This document shows, in pieces, positions 25,489 to 33,873 of a stretch of DNA of 64,000 nucleotides. The stretch's first letter is position 1. Every line of letters starts with the position of its first letter. The translations under genes and the position numbers were made by a program. Under the pieces are notes generated by a model, which worked only from the letters and a program-made list of their open reading frames with translations, was not told the DNA's origin and made no database searches. Location of the stretch: positions 43,764 through 107,763 of the forward strand of contig JAZSEH010000022.1 of NCBI GenBank assembly GCA_045531585.1. Reading direction: 5' to 3'. This stretch comes from SIG587 sp045531585. Lineage in GTDB: Bacteria; Bacillota; Clostridia; Oscillospirales; Acutalibacteraceae.

Positions 25489-26637
25489 TTACATAAGAGA
25501 ATTGTAAAGTGCTGTAATTTCCTCAACGCTTGTATCTCTTGGATTACCCGGGCGGCAGGCATCGTCAAAGGCGGACTGTGCAAGGAATGCAATGTCCTCA
25601 GCCTTTACAATTTCCTTAAGGTTGGCAGGAATGCCAACATCGATAGAAAGCTGACGAACTGCATCAATAGCGGCCTTTCTGTACTCCTCAACGCTCATAG
25701 CATCGGTACCTTTAACGCCCATAGCCTGAGCAATGTACTTATATTTATCACCTGTGGCAGGTGCGTTATATTCCATAACTGTGGGGAGAATAATTGCATT
25801 AGCTACGCCGTGGGGGGTATCGTAAAGAGCACCTAAGGGGTGAGCCATAGAGTGAACGATACCAAGACCTACATTGGAAAAGCCCATACCCGCAACATAC
25901 TGACCGAGAGCCATACCCTCTCTGCCATCGGCTTCACCGTTAACGGCGGCACGAAGAGAGCGGGCAATAATCTCGATAGCCTTTAAATGGAACATATCGG
26001 AAAGCTCCCAGGCACCCTTGGTGATGTAGCCCTCAATAGCGTGGGTAAGAGCATCCATACCGGTAGCGGCGGTGAGACCCTTGGGCATAGTAGCCATCAT
26101 ATCAGGGTCAACAACGGCAACAACGGGGATATCGTGAACATCGACACAAACCATTTTGCGGTTATTCTGTACATCGGTAATAACGTAGTTAATGGTAACC
26201 TCTGCTGCGGTACCTGCAGTAGTGGGAACTGCAATTATGGGAACGCAGGGGTTCTTGGTGGGGGCAACGCCCTCTAAAGAACGAACATCAGCAAACTCGG
26301 GGTTGGTAATAATGATGCCAACCGCCTTAGCGGTATCCATAGAAGAACCGCCGCCGATAGCAACGATACAATCTGCACCGCAGGCTTTAAACTGCTCTAC
26401 GCCTGCCTGAACGTTTTCAATGGTGGGATTAGGTTTGATTTCACTGAATACGGTATAATCAATGCCTGCATCCTCTAAAACCTTGGTAACTTTACCTGTA
26501 ACACCGAATTTAATAAGGTCCGGATCAGATGCTAAAAACACCTTTTTAAAGCCGCGGGCCTTGATCTCATCAGGAATAGAGTTTATTGCTCCTGCTCCGT
26601 GATAAGAGGTTTCGTTAAGTACAAATCTGTTTGCCAT
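25489..26637 (-). CDS. fucO: Lactaldehyde reductase (iron-containing alcohol dehydrogenase)
   Basis: A 382-aa group III Fe-dependent alcohol dehydrogenase that closely follows E. coli FucO in length and sequence, for example MANRFVLNET, NPEFADVRSLEG, TINYVITD, DALTHAIEGYIT, LGQYVAGMGFSNVGLG and MAHPLGALYDTPHGVANAI. GGGSSMDTAKAVG is the NAD-binding loop; the His residues in VHSMAHPLG and DTPHG bind iron. FucO reduces L-lactaldehyde to 1,2-propanediol in fucose or rhamnose fermentation. No fucose or rhamnose genes are nearby, so reduction of methylglyoxal-derived lactaldehyde or another aldehyde is also possible. AGGAG lies before the ATG. It is 45 bp downstream of gpsA. Confidence 0.9.
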   Translation of the reverse strand: MANRFVLNETSYHGAGAINSIPDEIKARGFKKVFLASDPDLIKFGVTGKVTKVLEDAGIDYTVFSEIKPNPTIENVQAGVEQFKACGADCIVAIGGGSSMDTAKAVGIIITNPEFADVRSLEGVAPTKNPCVPIIAVPTTAGTAAEVTINYVITDVQNNRKMVCVDVHDIPVVAVVDPDMMATMPKGLTAATGMDALTHAIEGYITKGAWELSDMFHLKAIEIIARSLRAAVNGEADGREGMALGQYVAGMGFSNVGLGIVHSMAHPLGALYDTPHGVANAIILPTVMEYNAPATGDKYKYIAQAMGVKGTDAMSVEEYRKAAIDAVRQLSIDVGIPANLKEIVKAEDIAFLAQSAFDDACRPGNPRDTSVEEITALYNSLM

Positions 26638-26681
26638 AAATAATCACTCCTATTTATTTTTACGGGACATTCTCCCGCTAC

Positions 26682-27662
26682 TTACTCCTGAGCCATAGGA
26701 CGACACATGAGGACCTCTACACTGTCCTTCACGCTTCCGCCGTTATATAAAACGCTGTAGCACTGAGCCGTTATGGGCATTTCTATACCGTAGTTTTGTG
26801 CCAGAATAAAGGCCAGCTCGGTGGCATAGTAGCCCTCTACCGTACCTACACTTTCAAGGGCTGTTTTAACGTCAATCCCCTTTCCCACAAGCTCACCAAA
26901 GCGGTGATTACGACTATGGGTGGAGGTGCAGGTAACTATAAGGTCACCTATGCCTGCAAGGCCTGCAAAGGTATGCTCATTTGCACCCATACAAACTCCA
27001 AGCCTTGCTATTTCTGCCGCGCCCCTTGTTATAAGGGCGGCCTTAGAGTTATCCCCAAGACCCATACCGTCACAAAAGCCTGCAGCAACGGCAATAACGT
27101 TTTTAAGGGCACCGCCCAGCTCAACACCTGTAACGTCATCATTAGTATAAATACGCAGGTTATTGTTGCTAAGCACCTGCTGTACCACCTGAGCGGCAAT
27201 ACGGTCGGTAGATGCGGCAACAAGGGAGGTAGGAATACTTCTTGCAACCTCCTCCGCGTGGGAGGGACCTGAAAGCACTACAACACTTGAGTGGGGTAGT
27301 TCACGCTTTATTACCTGACTTAATCGCTGTAATGTGCCCCTTTCAAGGCCCTTTGCAACATTTACTATTATGCCGCCTTTATCTATTTCGGCAAGCCGCT
27401 TCGCGGTTTCGCACACCGCAAAGGAGGGTGTGGCAATTATGGTTATAAGAGCATCAATGCAGCAGGAGATATCACCTGTTATTTTAATTTCCTCAGGCAG
27501 GGTTATTCCTTTAAGCAGGCGCTCATTGCCCCTGTTCTTTATAAGCTGCCGGCGTTCCTCATCAAAGGGGGTCCAAAGAAAAACCTGATGTCCGCTACGG
27601 TGGGCTGAAAGGGCTAATGCCATTCCCCAGCCGCCTGAGCCTAAAACAACTATTTTCGCCAT
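26682..27662 (-). CDS. gpsA: Glycerol-3-phosphate dehydrogenase [NAD(P)+]
   Basis: A 326-aa enzyme that reduces dihydroxyacetone phosphate to sn-glycerol 3-phosphate for phospholipid synthesis. VVLGSGGWGMALA (residues 5-17) is the NAD(P)-binding loop. NVAKGLERGT and GGALKNVIAVAAG carry the two catalytic or substrate Lys residues, and LSGPSHAEEVA and GLAGIGDLIVTCTS are family signatures. The ATG at 27662 gives the standard N terminus MAKIVVLGS. It lies 4 bp after plsY, which uses the product, so the pair supplies and acylates glycerol 3-phosphate. Confidence 0.96.
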   Translation of the reverse strand: MAKIVVLGSGGWGMALALSAHRSGHQVFLWTPFDEERRQLIKNRGNERLLKGITLPEEIKITGDISCCIDALITIIATPSFAVCETAKRLAEIDKGGIIVNVAKGLERGTLQRLSQVIKRELPHSSVVVLSGPSHAEEVARSIPTSLVAASTDRIAAQVVQQVLSNNNLRIYTNDDVTGVELGGALKNVIAVAAGFCDGMGLGDNSKAALITRGAAEIARLGVCMGANEHTFAGLAGIGDLIVTCTSTHSRNHRFGELVGKGIDVKTALESVGTVEGYYATELAFILAQNYGIEMPITAQCYSVLYNGGSVKDSVEVLMCRPMAQE

Positions 27663-27666
27663 AGCC

Positions 27667-28326
27667 TTAACCCTTTTTAACGGTGAATTTCTTTTCCTCA
27701 CCGTGGGCAAGACGGATAATATTTTCTTTATGCTTAATAAACACTATAAAGCCCATTGCAAGGGAGCAAATTATCTGTGGCCACATAACGGTACCCTGAG
27801 GGTCAATAACCGTAAACACAATGGCACCTGCAACCACAACAACGGTGGCCGAAAGGGAGCTTATTGACATTATCTTAACCGTAGCAAGGAGTATGCCGAA
27901 AACTATAAGACCGATTATTATGGCCCAATGTGAGCATACAGCAAATATGCCAACGCTTATTGCCACGCCCTTACCGCCTTTAAATTTAAAGAATATAGGG
28001 AAAACGTGACCCAGCATACAGGCAAGGCCGCATATAAAGGCACCGTAGGACGCCATATAAATGTTATTTCCCGTTTGCTCAAAAAGCCAACCGAACACCT
28101 CTTTACCGATAAAGCAGCCTGCAAAGCCCTTAAGGGCATCAAATATAAAGGTTAGTAGTCCGGGCAGAACACCCACGGCGCGCATAACGTTGGTCATACC
28201 GGCGTTACCGCTGCCAAGCTCTCTAACGTCCTTTTTAATGAATATTTTTGAAAAAATAACTGCAAAGTTTATACTTCCAAGCAGGTATGCGACAACAATC
28301 GTGCCTAAAGCATAGGTCAGGTACAT
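27667..28326 (-). CDS. plsY: Glycerol-3-phosphate acyltransferase PlsY
   Basis: A 219-aa membrane enzyme that transfers an acyl group from acyl-phosphate to glycerol 3-phosphate, the first acylation in phospholipid synthesis. Five or more hydrophobic helices are visible. LLGSINFAVIFSKIF and DVRELGSGNAGMTNVMRAVG form motif 1, HVFPIFFKFKGGKGVA motif 2, and FIVFIKHKENIIRLAHGEE the end motif. The ATG follows GAGGAGATAAATAGCT. It starts 2 bp after the der stop, forming a der-plsY-gpsA unit seen widely in Clostridia. Confidence 0.96.
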   Translation of the reverse strand: MYLTYALGTIVVAYLLGSINFAVIFSKIFIKKDVRELGSGNAGMTNVMRAVGVLPGLLTFIFDALKGFAGCFIGKEVFGWLFEQTGNNIYMASYGAFICGLACMLGHVFPIFFKFKGGKGVAISVGIFAVCSHWAIIIGLIVFGILLATVKIMSISSLSATVVVVAGAIVFTVIDPQGTVMWPQIICSLAMGFIVFIKHKENIIRLAHGEEKKFTVKKG

Positions 28327-28328
28327 AG

Positions 28329-29651
28329 CTATTTATCTCCTCTTTCTCTAATAACAAATCGTACCGGTGTACCTTCAAGTCCGAAGGTAGAGCGTATTTG
28401 GTTTTCAAGATAGCGCTGATACGAAAAATGAAACAGTTCAGCCTTATTACAAAAGCACACAAAGGTTGGTGGACTTGTGGAGGCCTGTGTCATATAGTAT
28501 ATCTTAAGGCGCTTACCCTTATCCGTTGGGGGCTGAACACGGGCGGTGGCATCTGCAAGAATATCATTAAGCATACCCGTTGAGATGCGCATTGTGTTCT
28601 GGGAATGAACATAGGTTATAAGCTCATAAAGTCTGTCTATCCTCTGTCCCGTTTTAGCCGATATAAATATTATGGGCGCATAAGGCATAAAGGAAAAATC
28701 CTTCATAAGCTTTTTGCGGTAGGAATCCATTGTGGTGCCGTCCTTTTCTACGGCATCCCACTTGTTAACGGCTATTATACAGGCCTTTCCCTGCTCCATA
28801 GCAAGTCCTGCGACCTTGGAGTCTTGCTCGGTAAAGCCCTCCACACCGTCTATCATAATAACGCACACGTCGGAGCGTTCAATTGCCATTTGGGCCCTTA
28901 AAATGCTGTACTTTTCAATTTTATCATCCACACGTGATTTACGGCGCAGGCCTGCGGTATCAATAAAATTGAATTTACCCTTTTCGTTTTCAACAAAGGT
29001 ATCAATGGCATCTCTTGTTGTGCCTGCGATTTCGGAAACAATGGAACGCTCTTCACCCGAAATGCAGTTTATAAGGGAGGATTTTCCCGCATTGGGCTTG
29101 CCTATCACCGCAACCTGAATAACATCGTCCTCATCGGCCCCGTCATCCTCAAAGCTTAAATGCTCAAAAACGGCGTCAAGAAGGTCACCTGTGCTGTGAC
29201 CGTGCACCGAGGACACAGCAACAGGGTCCCCAAGGCCTAAATTATAAAACTCATAAAACTCCAAGGGTATATCACCTATACCGTCACACTTGTTAACACA
29301 AAGCACCACGGGTTTGCCGCTTTTTTGAAGCATTGAGGCTATCTCACTGTCCGCCGCGGTAACACCCGATTTAACGTCGGTAACAAAGATAATTACCTGT
29401 GCGGTTTCAATGGCAAGCTGAGCCTGACTTCTCATACCCGAAAGAATAACATCATCGGTTTTAGGCTCAATCCCGCCTGTGTCCACAAGCATAACCTTGC
29501 GATTGTTCCATTCGGCATCGCCGTAGATACGGTCCCTTGTAACGCCGGGGGTATCATCCACAATGGAAAGACGTTTTCCTATTAACTTGTTAAACAGTGT
29601 GGATTTGCCCACGTTGGGGCGGCCCACAACTGCAACTATGGGTTTTGACAT
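28329..29651 (-). CDS. der: Ribosome biogenesis GTPase Der (EngA)
   Basis: A 440-aa GTPase with two tandem G domains, needed for 50S subunit assembly. The first has GRPNVGKSTLFN (from residue 10), DTPGVTRD, DTGGIE and NKCD. The second has GKPNAGKSSLIN (about residue 182), EIAGTTRDAID, DTAGLRRKSR and NKWD. The C-terminal KH-like domain begins near residue 355 and ends GTPVRFVIRERGDK. The ribosome site before the ATG (AGGT) is weak. It is 15 bp downstream of the DUF512 gene in the same operon. Confidence 0.97.
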   Translation of the reverse strand: MSKPIVAVVGRPNVGKSTLFNKLIGKRLSIVDDTPGVTRDRIYGDAEWNNRKVMLVDTGGIEPKTDDVILSGMRSQAQLAIETAQVIIFVTDVKSGVTAADSEIASMLQKSGKPVVLCVNKCDGIGDIPLEFYEFYNLGLGDPVAVSSVHGHSTGDLLDAVFEHLSFEDDGADEDDVIQVAVIGKPNAGKSSLINCISGEERSIVSEIAGTTRDAIDTFVENEKGKFNFIDTAGLRRKSRVDDKIEKYSILRAQMAIERSDVCVIMIDGVEGFTEQDSKVAGLAMEQGKACIIAVNKWDAVEKDGTTMDSYRKKLMKDFSFMPYAPIIFISAKTGQRIDRLYELITYVHSQNTMRISTGMLNDILADATARVQPPTDKGKRLKIYYMTQASTSPPTFVCFCNKAELFHFSYQRYLENQIRSTFGLEGTPVRFVIRERGDK

Positions 29652-29666
29652 TATTTTTTACCTATC

Positions 29667-30974
29667 CTATATTTTTATGTCTAAAATGGTTTCTATAAGC
29701 TCATACCCGTCATTATTAACGGGGATTACAGGCACACCAAGCTCCTTTGACAGTGTATCAATATGCATATCGTCAAGAAAAAGGTCATTTTCGTGCCTTA
29801 GCATTGAGGAAGGAATAAGCAATGCATCGCCTAAATCCTTGTCCTTTAACTGCTCTAAAATATCGCCGCCTGTAACAAGGCCCGAAACGGTGATTTTTTC
29901 ACCGAAAAAGTTGTTTTTTACAGCAAAAACCTCACCACTTAAATTATGGCATTTTTTGCACAATAAGTCAACAATTTCCTGCATTAATTTCGCAGCTGAA
30001 ACACCCGTTGCTATACTTATTTTCCTTGTGGGTGTATCTACGGGAGCATCCTCTATAGCGCGGAGTGCCTCATCTCTCAGCAGTGCCCAGAGCCCAACGC
30101 CGTTTTCAAGCTGTAAAAAATCCTCGTAAAAGGCGCTGTTTGGAATCGGCCTCCCTGCCATAATATAAAATTCATCCGAGCCGAAAACCCTGCGAAAGCC
30201 GTTTTCCTTTAAGGTTTTTTCACCGTAAAATTCAAGTATATCAAGGGTGGTCTGAGCGGTTTGTTTATTATAAGGGGTCAAAGGCTCCAACCCATCACGG
30301 TATTTTGTAATACCCACGGGCACGGCGGCTATACAGCCTACGTTTTTAAGGGCGGTTAAATCCTCAAGGGTCTTTTTAAGGGCATCACCATCGTTAACTC
30401 CGGGACACAACACAAGCTGACAGTTCATTTTAATTCCTGCGGCGTCAAAACGGTCCATTATGCCAAGCACCTCACCCGCGTGCTTGTTTTTCATCATTTT
30501 AACCCTAAGCTCAGGGTCGGTGGTATGCACCGAAATATTCACGGGGCTTATATGCATTTTTATAATGCGCGCTATTTCGTGCTCGGTTAAATTGGTAAGG
30601 GTTATATAATTTCCAAAAAGAAAGGAAAGACGGGAATCGTCATCCTTAAAATAAAGGCTTTCTCTAAGTCCCTTTGGCAGCTGGTCGATAAAGCAGAAAA
30701 TGCACTTGTTTTTGCAAGAATGCTGCTTGTCCATAAGATAGGTTTCAAAATCAAGACCAAGCTCACTATCCTCACCTTTACGGACGGTTTTTTTAACAAG
30801 CTTACCCTTGCCGTTTAAGAACTCAACCTTCAGCTTTTTATCATTCTGATAAAAGCGGTAATCAAGAACGTCCACTATCTCCTGAGAATTTATTTTAAGC
30901 AGAGTATCCCCTGCCCTTATTCCTGCTTTATAGGCAGGCGTGCCCTGCCCTACATCCTTAACAATTACCGACAT
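29667..30974 (-). CDS. DUF512 domain radical-SAM-like protein with PDZ domain
   Basis: A 435-aa protein of the DUF512 family. An N-terminal PDZ-like domain (about residues 1-65: VGQGTPAYKAGIRAGDTLLKIN) is followed by a radical-SAM-type cluster motif CKNKCIFCFIDQLPKGLRES (near residue 87) with the three Cys that would bind a 4Fe-4S cluster. KDDDSRLSFLFGNYITLTN is a strongly conserved family signature. The DUF512 domain fills the C-terminal half (VTGGDILEQL, LIPSSMLR). The gene is commonly next to der in Clostridia; its reaction is unknown, with a ribosome or tRNA-related role suggested only by context. Confidence 0.88.
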   Translation of the reverse strand: MSVIVKDVGQGTPAYKAGIRAGDTLLKINSQEIVDVLDYRFYQNDKKLKVEFLNGKGKLVKKTVRKGEDSELGLDFETYLMDKQHSCKNKCIFCFIDQLPKGLRESLYFKDDDSRLSFLFGNYITLTNLTEHEIARIIKMHISPVNISVHTTDPELRVKMMKNKHAGEVLGIMDRFDAAGIKMNCQLVLCPGVNDGDALKKTLEDLTALKNVGCIAAVPVGITKYRDGLEPLTPYNKQTAQTTLDILEFYGEKTLKENGFRRVFGSDEFYIMAGRPIPNSAFYEDFLQLENGVGLWALLRDEALRAIEDAPVDTPTRKISIATGVSAAKLMQEIVDLLCKKCHNLSGEVFAVKNNFFGEKITVSGLVTGGDILEQLKDKDLGDALLIPSSMLRHENDLFLDDMHIDTLSKELGVPVIPVNNDGYELIETILDIKI

Positions 30975-30995
30975 TTCCCTTTCCCCCCTTTAAAC

Positions 30996-31028
30996 TTAAA
31001 AAAAATAGAGAAGGATTCCTCCCCCTCT
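30996..31028 (-). terminator. Terminator after rpmF
   Basis: On the minus strand a 9-bp stem (31028-31020 with 31015-31007, two G-U pairs) closes a GGAA tetraloop. It is followed by ATTTTTTTT. It separates yceD-rpmF from the DUF512-der-plsY-gpsA genes. Confidence 0.75.
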
Positions 31029-31059
31029 ACCTCTTGTTTTGGTTTAAATTAAATACCAA

Positions 31060-31242
31060 TTAAGCCTCGGTCTTAACAACCTCACGACCGTCATAATGGC
31101 CGCAGGCAGCGCAAAGACGATGAGGTCTCTTGTACTCGCCGCAATGATTGCACTTTACAAGTGCGGGAGCGGTAAGCTTCCAAACGTTGGAACGTCTCTT
31201 ATCTCTTCTTGCTTTTGAAGTTTTTCTCTTCGGTACTGCCAT
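31060..31242 (-). CDS. rpmF: 50S ribosomal protein L32
   Basis: A 60-aa ribosomal protein of the large subunit. The basic N terminus MAVPKRKTSKARRDKRRSN is diagnostic. A zinc ribbon is intact, with Cys31, Cys34, Cys44 and Cys47 (CNHC and CAAC), so this is the zinc-binding C+ form. The ATG at 31242 follows AAGGAGGTGCTGAAA. The neighbour yceD upstream is the usual partner. Confidence 0.97.
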   Translation of the reverse strand: MAVPKRKTSKARRDKRRSNVWKLTAPALVKCNHCGEYKRPHRLCAACGHYDGREVVKTEA

Positions 31243-31295
31243 TTTCAGCACCTCCTTAATAAAATACCTTTATTTGTTCTTTTTGTTAACTGTTT

Positions 31296-31742
31296 TTATG
31301 AACAGGAGCATTGCTCCTCGTTCAGGTTTTGGCCGCAGGAAAGGCAAATTCCCTTGCAATCCTCAGAGCATAAATGCTTCATAGGAATGTTCAGGATTAC
31401 CTCATCACGGCAGAGCTCATCAAGATCAAGCTTATAGCCGGGTACGGTTAAAATACTGTCACTCTCCTCACCCTCTATACGGGTGGCAAGATTGCGGTCA
31501 AAGCTTACGCTGTAAGTGTTTGTGCAATCCTTTGTGCAACGGTCACACCCTGCGGTGTAACTGAAGGAGATATCCAGATGCAGCCTTACAAGACCTGCTT
31601 TGTTTTTAACCTCACCGCTGATGCTAACGGGTTGTTTGAGCGGAAATTCACCCGAAAACTCAATATCGGCAAGATCAAGTGAGTAAGAAATGGGAGTAGA
31701 CATATTCTCGGTTATAAAAAGCTTTTTTAAATCAAGAATCAT
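31296..31742 (-). CDS. YceD (DUF177) family 23S rRNA accumulation protein
   Basis: A 148-aa protein of the YceD/DUF177 family, associated with 23S rRNA accumulation and nearly always encoded before rpmF. The central CDRCTKDC and the C-terminal DCKGICLSCGQNLNEEQCSC region show the paired Cys pattern of Gram-positive members, likely a zinc site. LDLDELCRDEVILNIPMKHLC is the conserved segment (quoted in part elsewhere as RDEVILNIPM). The ATG at 31742 follows GAGGAG. It is read from the consensus promoter at 31771-31799 with rpmF. Confidence 0.88.
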   Translation of the reverse strand: MILDLKKLFITENMSTPISYSLDLADIEFSGEFPLKQPVSISGEVKNKAGLVRLHLDISFSYTAGCDRCTKDCTNTYSVSFDRNLATRIEGEESDSILTVPGYKLDLDELCRDEVILNIPMKHLCSEDCKGICLSCGQNLNEEQCSCS

Positions 31743-31770
31743 ATCTTCTCCTCTTTTCGTCACACCAAAT

Positions 31771-31799
31771 ATTATATCTAATTGATTTTGCTTTGTCAA
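31771..31799 (-). promoter_or_regulatory. Consensus promoter of yceD-rpmF
   Basis: On the minus strand a perfect TTGACA (31799-31794), a 17-bp spacer and a perfect TATAAT (31776-31771). It lies 28 bp before the yceD start, which suits a highly expressed ribosomal protein operon. Confidence 0.85.
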
Positions 31800-31853
31800 G
31801 GATTTTATTTTAAAATATTACCTGTTTAGACCCTTTATTTTTGGGAATTATGA

Positions 31854-32267
31854 CTATTTATTTAAAAAACGTAGATAATCCTCCAAAATAATCACCGCGG
31901 CAACGGCGTCAACGGTTTGCTTGCGCTTTTTACCGCGCACATTATTTTCATTCAGCATATTATGTGCCGAGACGGTTGTACACCGCTCATCCCACATAAC
32001 CGTTTCTATGCCTGAAAGCTGACCTATTTTTTCGGCAAGCTCACGGCATTTTACGGCGCGCTCCCCCTCGGACCCGTCCATATTACGGGGCAGACCCACA
32101 ACTATGCGCCCTGCCTTTTCTTCCTGTGCAGCGGCGCAAACCTTTTCAATAAGGCGCTGCTCATTATATTCGGTTATTACGGTTTTGGGGAAGGCAAAGG
32201 TGGAGCCTGAATCCCCTGTGGCAAGCCCTGTACGGGCAAGACCTAAATCAACCGACATTATTTTCAT
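31854..32267 (-). CDS. ruvX: Putative pre-16S rRNA nuclease / Holliday junction resolvase-like RuvX
   Basis: A 137-aa RNase H-fold nuclease of the YqgF/RuvX family, implicated in 16S rRNA 5' end processing. The acidic active site is visible: Asp7 in SVDLGLARTGLA, Glu in the AAQEEKAGRIVVGLPRNMDG region, DERCTT, and the final Asp in DAVAAVIIL. GLPRNMDGSEGERA is a family signature. The start overlaps the previous stop (TAATG). Its partner in the operon is a phosphatase rather than the more usual alaS/DUF965 genes. Confidence 0.92.
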   Translation of the reverse strand: MKIMSVDLGLARTGLATGDSGSTFAFPKTVITEYNEQRLIEKVCAAAQEEKAGRIVVGLPRNMDGSEGERAVKCRELAEKIGQLSGIETVMWDERCTTVSAHNMLNENNVRGKKRKQTVDAVAAVIILEDYLRFLNK

Positions 32268-32929
32268 TAGTTATCCTCCGTCCAGGCAGAAATACGGTTG
32301 CCTACAGGCAAAAGTTCCTCACCTAAATGCGAGGTGCAATTTTTATACCTGAAATTGGGCTTAAAATCATCATCAAACTCAACAAGGGCAACGGCAGTAT
32401 TATCGCACCAAGGTACATCATTAAGCCTTTCAATATCGCCGTACATCAGATAACAAACAAGGTTTCTTATTGCACCGCCATGAGAAACAACAACTATATT
32501 TTTATCCTTATTTTTCCTTATAATCTCATCTACACAGGTGCTGACACGGGCATAAACACTACGCATACTCTCCCCGTTTTCAGGAAAGAAATCCTGTGGA
32601 GAATTATTCCAAGTATCCTCAATTTCTCTATGGTTTATGAATATATCGGAAAGGTGCTTTCCCTCAATAATTCCGCCGTGTATCTCGCGAAGATCGTTAT
32701 GGGTAATTATTTCAAGGCCCTTAGGCTGTGCAATGGCGGCGGCGGTTTTTACTGCTCTTGGAAGGGGTGAGGAATAAATCACATCCACATCTACATTTTT
32801 AAATCGCTCCCCAAGGGCGGCTATCTGCTTTTCACCGATGGGCGATACCTCAAAATCGCTGTTTCCCTGAAAAACCTTAAGGTGATTACCCATTGTTTCA
32901 CAGTGACGCACAATATAAAGCCTTGTCAT
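32267..32929 (-). CDS. Histidine phosphatase family protein
   Basis: A 220-aa phosphatase of the phosphoglycerate mutase-like clan. The catalytic phospho-His is His9 in VRHCETMGN, where the usual RHGE is RHCE. YSSPLPRAVKTAAAIA provides the second Arg, EIHGGIIEG the acid residue and VVSHGGAIRNL the second catalytic His. Substrates in the family range from sugar phosphates to alpha-ribazole phosphate; no cobalamin genes are nearby to favour the latter. It lies 14 bp after uppP and is coupled to ruvX. Confidence 0.88.
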   Translation of the reverse strand: MTRLYIVRHCETMGNHLKVFQGNSDFEVSPIGEKQIAALGERFKNVDVDVIYSSPLPRAVKTAAAIAQPKGLEIITHNDLREIHGGIIEGKHLSDIFINHREIEDTWNNSPQDFFPENGESMRSVYARVSTCVDEIIRKNKDKNIVVVSHGGAIRNLVCYLMYGDIERLNDVPWCDNTAVALVEFDDDFKPNFRYKNCTSHLGEELLPVGNRISAWTEDN

Positions 32930-32943
32930 TTTTTACACTTCCC

Positions 32944-33795
32944 CTATTTAAACACATAGAAATAAAGCAGAACTATTATTCCAAGAGCAATACGGTACCA
33001 GCCGAATACCTTGAAATCCTTTTTCTTTATATAGGCAAGCAGGAACTTGATTGCCAGAACAGATACGATAAAGGCAATAAGCATACCTGCCGCAAGAATT
33101 ATAAGACGATAGCCCGAAAAGCCCATTCCACTTTCCTGAACAAAGTTTATATACTTAAGGGCCTTTAACGCACTTGCACCGAACATAACGGGAATGGCAA
33201 GATAAAAACTAAACTCTGCCGCAACCACACGGGAAGTACCAAGAAGCAGTGCACCTAAAATGGTGGAGCCTGAGCGGGAGGTACCGGGTATTAAGGACAG
33301 CACCTGAAAGCAACCTATAAATATTGCGGTTTTATAATCAAGGGCTTTAAGGGTGCCTATTTTAGGCTCACGGCTTTTAAATGCCGTTTCCATTATAATA
33401 AAGGCCACACCGTAAGCAATAAGGGCAATGGATACCACGGTGGGGTTATGGAGATGCTCATCCATCCAGTCATCAAGAGGCAGACCTATAATTGCCGCAG
33501 GCAGGCAGGCAAGAATTACCTTGCCCCAAAGGCTCAGGGTGCTTTTCTTTAGTGTGACCTTGTTTTCCTTTATGCCTACGGGCCATAGCTTGTTCCAGAA
33601 CATTACCACAACTGCAAGAATGGCGCCAAGCTGAATAACCACATTGAACATCTCTGTAAATTCGGGAGATAATCCTTTAAGAGCAAAAAATTCCTCCGCC
33701 AAAATAAGGTGTCCCGTACTGCTTATGGGCAGCCACTCGGTAATGCCTTCAATAATACCTAAAATTATTGCGTTTATTATGTTAAGAAATTCCAT
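32944..33795 (-). CDS. uppP: Undecaprenyl-diphosphatase
   Basis: A 283-aa integral membrane enzyme that dephosphorylates undecaprenyl diphosphate to recycle the lipid carrier for peptidoglycan; overexpression gives bacitracin resistance. Motif 1 is GIIEGITEWLPISSTGHLIL (residues 14-33) and motif 2 is LIPGTSRSGSTILGALLLG. About eight hydrophobic helices are seen. The length is typical. AAGGAG lies just upstream of the ATG. It begins the uppP-phosphatase-ruvX transcript; no convincing promoter was found in the 78-bp gap after glgA. Confidence 0.96.
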   Translation of the reverse strand: MEFLNIINAIILGIIEGITEWLPISSTGHLILAEEFFALKGLSPEFTEMFNVVIQLGAILAVVVMFWNKLWPVGIKENKVTLKKSTLSLWGKVILACLPAAIIGLPLDDWMDEHLHNPTVVSIALIAYGVAFIIMETAFKSREPKIGTLKALDYKTAIFIGCFQVLSLIPGTSRSGSTILGALLLGTSRVVAAEFSFYLAIPVMFGASALKALKYINFVQESGMGFSGYRLIILAAGMLIAFIVSVLAIKFLLAYIKKKDFKVFGWYRIALGIIVLLYFYVFK

Positions 33796-33830
33796 TTACA
33801 ATATCTCCTTTTTAGAAGGGATAAAAATAC

Positions 33831-33853
33831 GGGAGGGCGCAAATACCCTCCCC
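33831..33853 (-). terminator. Terminator of the glycogen operon
   Basis: On the minus strand GGGAGGG and CCCTCCC arms form a 7-bp GC stem within GGGAGGG...GCCCTCCC, followed by GTATTTTTATC. It lies 21 bp after the glgA stop. Confidence 0.65.
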
Positions 33854-33873
33854 TTAATATATCACAGTTAACG

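Noticed and set aside
26663..26677. Small hairpin CGGGA/TCCCG between gpsA and fucO
   Set aside because: Only five base pairs and no T run on the minus strand, so it is not a credible terminator. fucO is probably co-transcribed with gpsA.
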